From the NCBI RefSeq assembly GCF_014397785.1, contig NZ_VZQQ01000024.1:1-64000 (forward strand): a stretch of 64,000 bases of DNA, given 5' to 3'. The stretch comes from Paraburkholderia podalyriae. Its GTDB lineage: Bacteria; Pseudomonadota; Gammaproteobacteria; Burkholderiales; Burkholderiaceae. Under the pieces are notes generated by a model. That model was given only the letters and a program-made list of their open reading frames with translations, was not told the origin of the DNA and made no database searches. Below are positions 8,404-17,700 of the stretch, piece after piece (position 1 is the first letter of the stretch; each line of letters opens with the position of its first letter). The position numbers and the translations under genes are program-made.

Positions 8404-9582
8404 TCAGCGATGGGAGCCAGTGCTGCTCGGCGCGTCGCTACCACCGCTAATCAGATCGCCGGGCGCCCAAGGCGCGAAGTCATCGCGCGTCTTGTGAGCT
8501 TCGAGAAAACGATCCGGACGATATGCGTGAAGAAGCTCCGAAAGCCGGCCCGTCAGAATCTCATTCGCGTGCTCCCGTCCAATCAGGCCAGACAATGAGA
8601 CTCCGCTGTGCATGACCGCAACTGATACGCCGGGGTGACCAGCAAGCTCGCCAACCGCCGGCACGCCGTCCGCCGGGATCGGGCGCACTCCAACGCGTAC
8701 AGCTTCAATTTCGCTTTGACCGAAATGGCGAAGCCAGGGTTGGACAAGCGCCGCAGTTTCCCGTCCAGCTTCCTGCGCCGCGTCGACGCCAGGATGAACC
8801 GGCCGATAATCAGTGCGACCTGCCACGAGGCGTCCACCGCCATCCGGCTTGAAGTGGACCTTGCCCGCGTACACGACGTGTTTAAGGCCGATCGGCAGCG
8901 GCTTGGTTACAACAGTCACGCCTGAACGGGTCTGAACAGGCAGTTTCGCTCCCAATATCTCCAGCACGGCGGCGGTGCCCGGTCCACCACAGAGGATCAC
9001 TCGGTCCGCTTCGACCTCGATTTCATTGCCGGCGACTTTGTATCCCGAGGCGGTTTGTTCGATACGGGTAATCTTCACGCCGCTGGACACTGTAGTGCCT
9101 GCAAGCTCCGCGCAAAGCAGAAGGCGTCCGATCATCGGCACCGACTCGAGCCATCCTTCGCCGGGCATTCGATAAACCGGAAAACCCGCCTCCGGGAAGA
9201 TGAGGTTCGGCTCGAAATCTTTGACAAAAGTAGCCGCACGCATCCGTTCGAACGAGAGTCCCACTGCCGAAGATTCGGCGACGTGCTCCTCCATCAAGCG
9301 CACGTCTTCGTCGTTGTCGATGTAATAGACGCTGCCGTCGCAGTGTACGAACTGCTCAGCTTGCAGCTCCGAGCTCAACTGATGCCAGTAGTCAACCGCC
9401 TGAACTCGCAGGCGGCCATAATCGCCACCGAAGCGCACTGCATTCAGGTATGAAAACGTTGCGAGAGAGGTCCCATTACCCGGGCGCTGAGCTTCAAAGA
9501 TATGTACCTTCGCCCCCCCCTTGGAGAGGTGATAAGCTAGGCTCGCACCGACAATCCCCGCACCGACAATTACCACGCGCAT
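8404..9582 (-). CDS. FAD-dependent amine/amino-acid oxidase (DAO family)
   Basis: A 392-residue flavoprotein of the D-amino-acid oxidase/glycine oxidase fold. The FAD-binding start is MRVVIVGAGIVGASLAYHLS (GxGxxG). There is an FxxEA-type ribose-binding acid (HIFEAQ), a middle segment VILCGGPGTAAVLE and a C-terminal substrate/FAD segment GVRPIPADGVPAVGEL. The ATG at 9582 is chosen because GGAG precedes it and the flavin motif begins there. It heads the strand that continues into phnC-phnD-phnE and faces a PhnF-like regulator, so it may oxidise the C-N bond of an imported aminophosphonate, as known PbfC- or glyphosate-oxidoreductase-type enzymes do. That substrate is inference; it could equally act on an ordinary amino acid. 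Confidence 0.8.
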   Translation of the reverse strand: MRVVIVGAGIVGASLAYHLSKGGAKVHIFEAQRPGNGTSLATFSYLNAVRFGGDYGRLRVQAVDYWHQLSSELQAEQFVHCDGSVYYIDNDEDVRLMEEHVAESSAVGLSFERMRAATFVKDFEPNLIFPEAGFPVYRMPGEGWLESVPMIGRLLLCAELAGTTVSSGVKITRIEQTASGYKVAGNEIEVEADRVILCGGPGTAAVLEILGAKLPVQTRSGVTVVTKPLPIGLKHVVYAGKVHFKPDGGGRLVAGRTDYRPVHPGVDAAQEAGRETAALVQPWLRHFGQSEIEAVRVGVRPIPADGVPAVGELAGHPGVSVAVMHSGVSLSGLIGREHANEILTGRLSELLHAYRPDRFLEAHKTRDDFAPWAPGDLISGGSDAPSSTGSHR

Positions 9583-9988
9583 ATTTCCAACTCCAATTTT
9601 TTTTTGACCAATAGACTTGTACAGCTTTAGTTCTTGTGACACACCGACCGATGCAAGCTATCTGGAGCGAGTGCGGTGCTGTCAACACTCATTCGCTCTC
9701 ATCGCGCGATCACGCCGCAAGCCCGCTACGTCGGCGATGAAGACTTCGGCCCCGGTCGTACGAACTTATCGGCCAAGGGCGCCACGAGCGCCGTCCCCAG
9801 CGTCGTTGTGCCGTTACCCGCAATACGCCGGGTAGGCTGGGCTTGGGCATTCGAGAACTTGAGACAAGCTACGCCGCTCATTTCAACGAACGCCCGATAC
9901 CAACAGCAACACCGCCATGAACTTGTTCGAACAAGATACAGTGAATCAGTTACAGTTACGTGACTACTCTAGGAAAGAGGAAGCCTGA
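9583..9988. promoter_or_regulatory. Divergent control region, oxidase/phn operon versus gntR
   Basis: About 400 bases without a convincing gene, separating the minus-strand oxidase/phn unit from the plus-strand GntR gene. It holds a perfect palindrome (listed separately) and AT-rich stretches on both sides, as expected for two divergent promoters. Confidence 0.5.
9922..9935. promoter_or_regulatory. 14-bp palindrome, candidate GntR operator
   Basis: CTTGTTCGAACAAG is a perfect 14-bp inverted repeat, 54 bases upstream of the gntR start. GntR/HutC-family repressors bind short palindromes in such divergent regions. A related half (ACTTGTACA) occurs near 9615, close to the oxidase gene start. Binding is inferred. 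Confidence 0.5.
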
Positions 9989-10720
9989 ATGTCTGACGGG
10001 ATGAAAAGCACGGCTTGGGAGCGCGTAATGGGGGCGCTCAAGGCCGACATTGCAAACGGATCACTGCAACCGGGCGCCTCTCTGCCTCCCGAATCAGAGC
10101 TGGCGTCGCGGTTCGATGTGGGCCGAGGAACAATTCGCCGTGCTCTAACGCAGTTGCAGGCGGATGGCTACGTCCGCACGGAGCGCGGCTTGGGAAGTTT
10201 CGTTGATCTCAGCCCTTACCCCTACGACCTCGCGAGAGAAAGCAGGTTTTCCCATACGCTAGATGGAATGGGCGTCGTGGAAGAGCGTCAGACAGTTCGC
10301 AATGAGCTGGTTAAGGCTGACGGACGCATCGGCAAGTTGCTGGGCGTACCCTCGAGCGACAAGCTCGCACTTATCGAAGTATTGAGCTTCGCCGGTGGGC
10401 TTCCCTTGCTATTGGCTGCGAATTACATTCCTGCCGATCGGTTCCCCGGCATCGGCGACACCTACAATCGGAAACAGTCTCTTTCGGCTTCTCTACGGCT
10501 TTACGACATGACAGTGCAGGAGAGAACGCATACAGAAATTCAAAGCAGACTGCCGAGTCCGAACGAGGCAAAGCTTTTCAGGCAATCGAGAAGCCAACCG
10601 ATTACCGAAGTCGAGAATGTCGTCGTGGATCAGCACGGTAACCCGAGTTGGGTCGAGGTTTTATGTTTCGCGGCAAGTCGAGTGCGACTTGTTCTGGATC
10701 GAGGAACTCGTCTGCCTTAG
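9989..10720 (+). CDS. GntR-family regulator, HutC/PhnF type
   Basis: A 243-residue DNA-binding regulator. Residues ~5-75 form the GntR winged helix (SLPPESELASRFDVGRGTIR, then TERGLGSFV). Residues ~95-235 form a UTRA ligand-binding domain (RNELVKADGRIGKLLGVPSS, LLAANYIPADRF, ending ENVVVDQHGN..WVEVLCF). An AGAGGA ribosome-binding site precedes the ATG. It is divergent from the oxidase/phn unit, the usual position for PhnF-like repressors of phosphonate uptake or catabolism, and probably also controls itself. The ligand is unknown. Confidence 0.88.
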   Translation: MSDGMKSTAWERVMGALKADIANGSLQPGASLPPESELASRFDVGRGTIRRALTQLQADGYVRTERGLGSFVDLSPYPYDLARESRFSHTLDGMGVVEERQTVRNELVKADGRIGKLLGVPSSDKLALIEVLSFAGGLPLLLAANYIPADRFPGIGDTYNRKQSLSASLRLYDMTVQERTHTEIQSRLPSPNEAKLFRQSRSQPITEVENVVVDQHGNPSWVEVLCFAASRVRLVLDRGTRLP

Positions 10721-10794
10721 TTGGTCGCTTGTGCCATGCCTTCAGATCGACTTCGACCGCTGATTGGCCCATTCGGAATAGTGACTTCATGCAT
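10717..10794 (-). pseudogene. N-terminal scrap of a dihydrolipoamide acyltransferase-like gene
   Basis: A 25-residue frame starting MHEVTIPNGPISGRS, with AGGAG before the ATG. MHEVTIP at a start codon resembles the lipoyl domain of E2 acyltransferases. It directly follows a fragment resembling an E1 beta C-terminus, which is the normal gene order. The frame soon stops and overlaps the gntR 3' end. A very short remnant; tentative. Confidence 0.3.
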
Positions 10795-10820
10795 TGTGTT
10801 ATCTCCTGTGTTTTTTGCGT

Positions 10821-10990
10821 TCAGTTGCAGCTGCGGACCGCGCGGATCGCATCTGCCAGGTCAGTTGGAGTCGGCAGCACCGCCTTCTTCAGGTCGACTG
10901 CATAAGGCATAGACACATCACGGCGGGGGCGCGCGTGATCGGAGCGCGCAACTTATCGAATGCGCGCTCCGCGATTACTGCACTGCGCTC
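10821..10990 (-). pseudogene. C-terminal remnant of a 2-oxo-acid dehydrogenase E1 beta subunit
   Basis: One frame reads AFDKLRAPITRAPAV, and a frame shifted by one near 10905-10925 continues DVSMPYAVDLKKAVLPTPTD..IRAV before a stop. Together these match the C-terminus of pyruvate/acetoin dehydrogenase E1 beta subunits (a 'P-Y-x-x-x-L-K-K-A-V-L-P' block followed by an amphipathic last helix). The rest of the ~330-residue protein is gone, so this is decayed DNA. The family call rests on a short stretch. Confidence 0.4.
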
Positions 10991-11594
10991 AGCGGCAATT
11001 CGGCAGTCCTCGCAGTGTCGTCATAGAGAACGGCACGCCCAGTGCGCCGACCGTCATGGCTCGCGGACAGCGCACGGCGCGGTAGCGAAGCTGTTTTCGG
11101 TGCCGGAATGCAACCGCCCTCCTTCGCCTTCGGCGCGCTGTACCGGCTCGGACGCTGGACAGGCGGCCGGCAGACGACAGTCGGGCGTCCGATGGCCATC
11201 GCTGCGGAGGATGGCCCGCAACCGCTGTTCGACGAAGGAATGCCGCCACATCCATGACGGCGAACAGACGACTCGCATGGGCTTCTCCGCTCTGCCGAGC
11301 CATGATTGTGCAGCACGCGTCAGTGACACTGCGACCAATGCCGATAGTCGTTCGAAAGACCGTTCGTGCACGGAAACGGTCGACAAGCCCGCCGCGCCGA
11401 GGCCCACACCGTAGCGGGCGGTCGCAATTTTCACAGTGACGCGATCACTGCCTGGATCACGCGAGTCGCAGGCAGCGCTGCGACCATCCTGATCGCGTCT
11501 ACTGCCTCCTAAAAAATGCCGGCGATGAGCGGCGTGATCACGACGACCGGAAGAGTCGGCGGCAAGCATCGCGTCGGCGAATCGCAACGCTCCG
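10991..11594. other. Decayed intergenic DNA, no intact gene
   Basis: Roughly 600 bases with no frame I can assign. The part from about 11421 to 11594 is homologous to 46941-47110, behind the second ArgP-like copy, so it belonged to a once-duplicated segment. In both places a minus-strand frame ends with a hydrophobic stretch followed by a VIAS(L/I) stop, perhaps the tail of a small membrane protein. Confidence 0.35.
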
Positions 11595-12524
11595 TCAACT
11601 GGCGCGCGCGTCCCTTCGCGCCGGCTGAACCAGGCTCCGCCGCGCCGCTGCCATGACCAGTTCACTGATCGCCGCGAGCGGCTCGGGCTCCTGCTCCCAG
11701 TGATGCCAGTAAAGATCGATCATCAGGTCGTGCCCGGGGGCGAGCGCCAGCAGTTTGCCGCCACTGATCAGCGGCTCCGCCTGCATGGCGGGGACCAGCC
11801 CGTAACCGAGCTCGTCCAGGATCGCATTGAGCAACGCCGCCGGCGAAGGAAAATAGTGTCTGGGGTACCGGCCGACCGTCACCCCGAAATGCAACCCGAA
11901 AAACACATCGTGCAGGGCATCCTTCCGGTCAAACAGGATGGCGGTGGCCGCGAGCACGCCCGGCAAGGTCAGGCCCCCGGCGAAATGCTCGCGGGCGAAT
12001 CCGGGTGTGGCGACACACTGATAGCGCATCTGTCCGACCGGCTCCGCCACGAAACGATCGACCACCGGTTCCGGTTGCGTGGACAGAAAGCCTTTGACGT
12101 CGCCGCGCGCCAGCGCCTCGAGCGTATGATCCTGATCGTCCACGACGATCTCAAGCGCCACATGGTGTTGCGCCAGCTCACGCGTGACCGGCTCAAACCA
12201 GGTGGCAAGCGAATCGGCATTGACGGCAAGGGCAAGCGCTGTTGTCGCCGCCCTCCCCGGCGTGACACGCCGCAGCAGGTCATCCTCCTGAAGCCGGACC
12301 GTCATGAAATGACGAAACACGTCTTCGCCCGCTTTCGTCGGCATCACCGTCGGTTCGCGGATCAGGAGCAGCGCCCCGATCGACTGTTCGAGCCGCTTGA
12401 CGCGGCGGGTCGCTGCAGCAGAGGAGATATTCAGCGCGACCGCCGCCTGCGTGAAACTGCGATGTTCGACCACCGCGGCAAACGTCTCCAGCTCGATCAT
12501 GTTCAATATCGCGCCCACTTTCAT
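11595..12524 (-). CDS. ArgP-like LysR-family regulator
   Basis: About 310 residues. The N-terminal winged helix is IELETFAAVVEHRSFTQAAV..NISSAAATRRVKRLEQ. The effector domain resembles ArgP/IciA, with RYQCVATPGFAREHFAGG, DRKDALHDVFF, YFPSPAALLNAILDELGYGL and DLYWHHWEQEP. ArgP homologues activate basic-amino-acid exporters (argO/lysE) in response to arginine or lysine; no exporter lies next to it here. ATG codons at 12524 and 12500 are both possible and neither has a strong ribosome-binding site. The gene follows the EAL gene by 14 bases. A truncated near-copy sits at 47114-47553. Confidence 0.85.
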   Translation of the reverse strand: MKVGAILNMIELETFAAVVEHRSFTQAAVALNISSAAATRRVKRLEQSIGALLLIREPTVMPTKAGEDVFRHFMTVRLQEDDLLRRVTPGRAATTALALAVNADSLATWFEPVTRELAQHHVALEIVVDDQDHTLEALARGDVKGFLSTQPEPVVDRFVAEPVGQMRYQCVATPGFAREHFAGGLTLPGVLAATAILFDRKDALHDVFFGLHFGVTVGRYPRHYFPSPAALLNAILDELGYGLVPAMQAEPLISGGKLLALAPGHDLMIDLYWHHWEQEPEPLAAISELVMAAARRSLVQPARRDARAS

Positions 12525-12538
12525 GAAAGCCCGTTTCG

Positions 12539-13876
12539 TCAATGTTCCGCAACGATGTCTGGCGCGGAGGGACCTGAATAGAGATAGCCCTGAAGGCAGG
12601 TCGCCCCGCACTCCCGCGCCTGTTGCGCGTCGTCTTCAGTCTCGATGCCTTCGACGATGACGCTCGCCGCGTAAGTCTTCGCGAACTCGATAAGCGGGCG
12701 CAGACCCGGGGGACTTCGGGTGCCGCCTTCCTGTCTCAGGCAACGCAGGTCGATCTTGACGATATTGACGCCAAGCCCGATCAGGGCGATCAGATTGTTG
12801 TGGCCTTTGCCCAGGTCATCCAGTGCGATCTGGCAGCCGAGAGCCTGGAGCGTCCTGACGAAGTTCCGTACCTCTGTCGTCGACGTCAATGCGGCTGTTT
12901 CCGTGATCTCGATCGTCAGCCTCGAAGCAAGGCGTCTGTCTGCATGCAACTGGGAGACGATCGGTGTCCACCACGCATCGAGTGTGGCGCTATGCCCGGA
13001 CACATTACAGCCGAGTCGCAGCGCAGGATTGCGGCGCAATGCGGCGATCGTCGAGTCGACGACCCATTCGTCGAGCCGCCTCACCATCCCCAGGCGCTCA
13101 ATGGCCCCCACGAGACTACCGATACGGATGCGCTGGCCGTTCCTTATCTCGCAAAGCAGTACCTCGTAGTACGTTACATCCTGCGAATCGCCGGCGGCGC
13201 AAACGGGTTCCCGATCGAAATCGAGCCTTTTCTCCTCCAGCGCCGCGAAAACGGCAGCGGCTACCACCATATCTGCCCTGTACCGCTCACACCAGTGATG
13301 GCCCGCAGTCGCCAGGTTTGCCGCATCGATGAAATCCTGAAATGGTTGATACCCGGAGCGCATCGCTGACGCGCGTACCACAGGCATGATGGCCGCGTCT
13401 CCCAGTGGGACGGCGTGCGCGCCAAGTACCTTGACAACCCGGTGCTCGATAAGGGGCCCGCATAACTGCTCCGACGCGTTGCCCTTGCAGGACAGCCAGG
13501 ACAGGTCGAAGATAAAAACGATATGCGCACCGGTTGTTGCAACGGTAGCCCTTCCTGATCGTGAGAGCGCCCGGGCCCGCTCATAGACGGCATGCCGTAC
13601 GCCAAGTGCAGTCGTCTCGCCATACACCTGCTCGATCTCGCGCAGATTGACGATCGTAGCGACGACGCAGAGCTCCCCGACCGATCCGGCAGGCTCCGCC
13701 TGCGCGTCGACCCGTGTGGGCATCGACCACTGGTAAGAACGTGGACGATCTTCCGTCTGTCGCTGATCATCGAAACTCTCGTTCCTCGCGTCGCACTTAC
13801 TATCACCGGCCTCCCGCCCGGCAGGCCGGATCGACGCGGATCTGGGCAGCTCGTGAGCAGGATTTCTGGATGCCAT
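12539..13876 (-). CDS. EAL-domain cyclic-di-GMP phosphodiesterase-like protein
   Basis: About 445 residues. The second half is an EAL domain with the metal/catalytic set largely kept: YEVLL (EAL equivalent), NVSG, the glutamate in EITETA, LDDLGKGHNNL (usually DDFG), VKID, VEGIET and LQGY. It could hydrolyse cyclic di-GMP, although EVL for EAL and DDLG for DDFG are deviations. The N-terminal region (CVVATIVNLREIEQVYGETTA) resembles a degenerate GGDEF fold without the GGDEF motif. No membrane helix is visible, so it is likely cytosolic. The ATG at 13876 has GAGG upstream. The ArgP-like regulator gene follows. Confidence 0.8.
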   Translation of the reverse strand: MASRNPAHELPRSASIRPAGREAGDSKCDARNESFDDQRQTEDRPRSYQWSMPTRVDAQAEPAGSVGELCVVATIVNLREIEQVYGETTALGVRHAVYERARALSRSGRATVATTGAHIVFIFDLSWLSCKGNASEQLCGPLIEHRVVKVLGAHAVPLGDAAIMPVVRASAMRSGYQPFQDFIDAANLATAGHHWCERYRADMVVAAAVFAALEEKRLDFDREPVCAAGDSQDVTYYEVLLCEIRNGQRIRIGSLVGAIERLGMVRRLDEWVVDSTIAALRRNPALRLGCNVSGHSATLDAWWTPIVSQLHADRRLASRLTIEITETAALTSTTEVRNFVRTLQALGCQIALDDLGKGHNNLIALIGLGVNIVKIDLRCLRQEGGTRSPPGLRPLIEFAKTYAASVIVEGIETEDDAQQARECGATCLQGYLYSGPSAPDIVAEH

Positions 13877-14122
13877 AATCACCTCGGTATGCTAAACGTC
13901 CACACGTACTTTCCATTGCACGCCGCGTAGCCACGCGTGGCGCGGATACACGCATTCACCGGTTCCCGGCCGGCACGCGTTCGATGATCGCAGCGAACCG
14001 GCCACGCAACCACGAATCAGGACGTGGAAAAACTGATCGCCATCAACGACGCTCACCCCCAGCACACGAAGAAAGTCACTGGCGCATCGTCGGTGGCGCC
14101 GAGCATGCTCCGAGCGTTCGGC

Positions 14123-14392
14123 CTAACGTTTAGTTACACCGTCAGTCCGGGCATACGAAACTTCAGCGATGCGCATGGCAGGTCTCTCTGGACCGGGTGG
14201 GAAAATGCACCATTTTCCGTTTCGGTGTCGAAAAAAGAACATCGCCTTTGACCCGCCGCCGTTATCTGCGACGACGCAAACGTAACGTCCCCTGCTGGAT
14301 CGTCCGTAGTGGCTGACCCGAAACCCTCTGTTCGGGTCGGGCGCCAACCAATCCTCGACCATACTCCTCAACGACATTCCCACGCTCGTCAT
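14123..14392 (-). CDS. Small conserved hypothetical protein
   Basis: An 89-residue protein starting MTSVGMSLRSMVEDWLAPDP, then RGRYVCVVADNGGGSKAMFF and the aromatic run FRHRNGKWCIFPP. Small proteins with a 'MLEDWL..' start and a 'Y-V-C ... FFFRH..G.W..FPP' core recur in Burkholderiaceae as uncharacterised proteins, so the gene is probably real. No membrane segment or catalytic motif is seen. A longer frame extends upstream to 14515 but lacks similarity. Function unknown. Confidence 0.5.
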   Translation of the reverse strand: MTSVGMSLRSMVEDWLAPDPNRGFRVSHYGRSSRGRYVCVVADNGGGSKAMFFFRHRNGKWCIFPPGPERPAMRIAEVSYARTDGVTKR

Positions 14393-14568
14393 AACTTTCT
14401 CATCCTTGATGAAGGTTACGGTACGGCGACCTTCAAGATCGCACCTCAGGTCCTCCGAGTACTCCCTACCCCACGTGGAAAGGGGTGCCAATGGCCGCAG
14501 TCTGGGGGTGTGCAAGACATTGATGTCTGCGGTAGCCCACGCGCCGCCGCGTCAAGACCGGTGTCTGA

Positions 14569-14680
14569 TCACACGAAAACAGCCATACCAAAACCTCCGC
14601 CCACGACGATGTGCAGGCGCGCTCCGCCCCCGTCTGCTCCAAAATCCCTCGCAGCCAGGCATTCGGTCCACCAGGCCAGT
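14569..14680 (-). pseudogene. Possible thiolase C-terminal scrap
   Basis: A minus-strand frame reads ARDFGADGGGARLHIVVGGG followed by FGMAVFV and a stop. The glycine-rich end resembles the C-terminus of acetyl-CoA acyltransferases (the 'C-x-G-G-G-x-G' block), but the Cys is replaced by Val and nothing upstream fits. It lies in a ~340-base gap otherwise free of genes. Weak. Confidence 0.25.
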
Positions 14681-14733
14681 TGCGCTCACATCTTTTCCAT
14701 ACGGCCACCGAATCAAGGAGTGCTGAGCGCAAG

Positions 14734-17700
14734 TCAGGCCTGATCTCTCTGCATTGGGCGAAAAGATGCACTGTTTGAAGCTGAAGTCAGGCCGCCCGCT
14801 ATACTGGATCGAGAAACCGGACGGCCGCCATGCCCGCTCCTGAGCGCACGAAGCGCGAGCTCGGCGATATGCAGGACCGGTCGCTTCACACCTTGTTCGA
14901 TCTGCTCACGGCAACTGAAGCCGTTGGTCATGATCAATGCATCCGGCGGGGCTGCGCGCAAGAGCGGCAGCAGCTTGTCTTCCGCTACTTTCATCGACAG
15001 ATCATAGTGCTCGTTGTTGAAACCGAACGATCCAGCCATGCCGCAGCATCCTGTATCGAGCAGCTTCCAGCGCACACCGAGTTTGTCGAGCAGCGCGGTT
15101 TCGCCATGCATGCCGAACAGCGATTTCTGATGACAATGCCCGTGCACGATGACATCGGCATCGAGCGTCGGCCACTGAAATTCCGTTTCGGCGAGGAAGT
15201 CCGACAAGAGATGCGTTTGCGCCGAGAGCTTTCGCGCAATGTCATCCTGCGGCAACTGCTTGAGTAATTCGTCCTTGAACACGGACAGACAACCGGGCTC
15301 AAGTCCGACGACCGGAACGCCGAGCAGGATGTCTTCCGATAGCTCGTCGACCGCGCGTCGCAACAAGGCCTTCGCCTGGTCAATGAGCCCGTAGTCATAC
15401 AGCGGACGCCCGCAACACAGACGCTTGTGAGGCAATACCACGTCGTATCCGAGCAGTGTCAGGACATCGAATGCGGCGCTTGCAATTTGAGGCGAGAAAT
15501 GATCGTTGAAGGTATCAACCCACAGAATGACCTTGCCCGTCTGCTTTGCATTCGGATGCCTGTCGCGTACGCGATGACCATCCGCAAGTTGTCTGAACGG
15601 TTTCGACGCGAAAAGCGGCAGATCGCGCTGCGGCGCGACGCCCGCGACCCACTTGCTGATAGGCGCGATGAAACGCGACGACGTCATAAGATTCGTGAGC
15701 CACGGAAAACGACTCGCCAGCGGCGCCCATTGCCCGATCCTGCCCATGAACATCGCCTGCCTGGGCCGGCGATGACGCTGGTAGTAGTGAGACAAGAACT
15801 CGGCCTTGTACGACGCCATGTCGGTATGCGTCGGACAGTCAGACTTGCAGCCCTTGCACGCGAGACAGCCATCTAGCGCTTCCTTCACCTCGCGGCTGTT
15901 CCATCCGTCGGTGATAACTTCTCCTTGCAGCATTTCCCAGAGCAGATGCGCGCGGCCACGGGTCGAATACTTTTCTTCGCGCGTCGCGCGAAAACTCGGA
16001 CACATGGTGCCGCCATCAAGAGAACGGCACTTCCCCATGCCGATGCAACGCTCCACCGCGCGCTGCAAGCCATCGCCTTCGCGGCTGGCAAACGTCAGTT
16101 TCGTCGTGAGCTTCACGGGCTTGTACGACGGTCCCATGCGCAGATTCTCATCCGCGCGGTACGCGTTCACGACCTTACCTGGATTCAGCCGGTTCGCAGG
16201 ATCCCAGATGGCCTTGAACTCCTCCATTGCCCGCATGACTTCGGGCCCGTACATAATCGGAAGGAACTCGGCCTTCGCTTGTCCATCGCCATGTTCGCCG
16301 GACAGTGACCCGCCGTAGTCGACAACAAGTTGCGCCGAATCGCGCAAGAATTCGCGCCACCTGAGCACGCCTTCCGGCGTTCGAATATCGAACGTGATTC
16401 GCGCATGCACGCAACCGTCGCCGAAGTGTCCGTAAAGGCACGTCTCGTAGCCGTAGCGGTCGACCAGCGTCTGGAACTGACGCAGATAATCGCCGAGACG
16501 CATTGGGTCGACCGCAGCATCTTCCCAGCCGACGATCGGGTCTGGCGTAGCCGGATCGATCGACAGCGAAACAGCGGATGCACCCGTCTCACGAATCGAC
16601 CAGATCTTCTGCTGCTTCACCTTCTGCTCGACGACGAAACTCGTGACATTCTCACCACCCAGGCCCGCCTTGAAGTACCCATCCGCTTCCTGCGCTTGCG
16701 AAAGCGCGTCCTGAACCGTGTCGGCGCCGAATTCGAGCACGACCCAAGCGTCGCCTTCAGGCAGCAGCGCGATCTCTTCCGATTTCAGTCCGCGCACCTC
16801 CAGACCACGAATGATGCCGCGATCGAGCCCTTCGATGGCGAGGGGTGAAAAGCGATTGAAATGCGGTACCGCATCCGCCGCTGTGTAAATGTCCTTGAAG
16901 CCGAGCACCAACAGCACGCGACATGCCGGGCTATGCACCAGTCGAACCTTGGCCCGAAGCGTCACCGCGCACGTGCCTTCCGTGCCGACGAGCGCGCGCG
17001 CCACGTTGAAGCCGTTCTCCGGGAGCAACTGGTCGAGATTAAAACCAGAGACGCGTCGTTTGATTTGTGGAAACTCGTCGCGGATGTGACCCGCGTAGCG
17101 GTCGCGCAAATCGCGCAGCTTGCGATAAATCTCACCGCGCCTTCCACCTTCGCAAATGATGGCATCGAGTTCCGCGTCGCTCGTCGGGCCTACCCAGAAG
17201 CGCGCGCCATCGTAAGTGGCGATCTCGAGCGCCTCAACGTTTTCCACGGTCTTCCCAGCCATCACCGAATGCGCCCCGCACGAGTTGTTGGCGATCATGC
17301 CGCCGAGCGTGCATCGGCTGTGCGTGGCCGGGTCGGGGGCGAACGTGAGGCCGTGCGCTTCGGCGGCGTCGCGCAGCGTGTCGCAGATCGCGCCCGGCTC
17401 AACGATGGCCGTGCGCGTCTTCGCATCTACCGATACCACGCGATTCACATACTTGCTCGCGTCGGCCACCACGGCCACATTCACGCACTGCCCGTTCTGC
17501 GAGGTACCCCCTCCGCGGGTCAAAAATGGAACGTCCTTGCGACGGCATACGTCGAGCGTTGCGACAAGATCTTCGATATCGGCGGGCACGACGACGCCGA
17601 GCGGTATCTGCCGATAGTTTGATGCATCGGACGCATACAGCGCTTTGGAGCCCGCGTCGAAACGCACTTCGCCGCGCACCCTCGCACGCATTTCAGCTTC

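Noticed and set aside
11700..12581. Long plus-strand open frame (293 codons) opposite the ArgP-like gene
   Set aside because: It is a high-GC shadow of the real gene: Arg/His/Gln-rich, with no recognisable domain, and mirrored by an equally spurious frame opposite the second ArgP copy.
12623..13369. Long plus-strand open frame opposite the EAL gene
   Set aside because: Its coding partner on the minus strand has clear EAL motifs; the plus-strand product has low-complexity composition and no domain.
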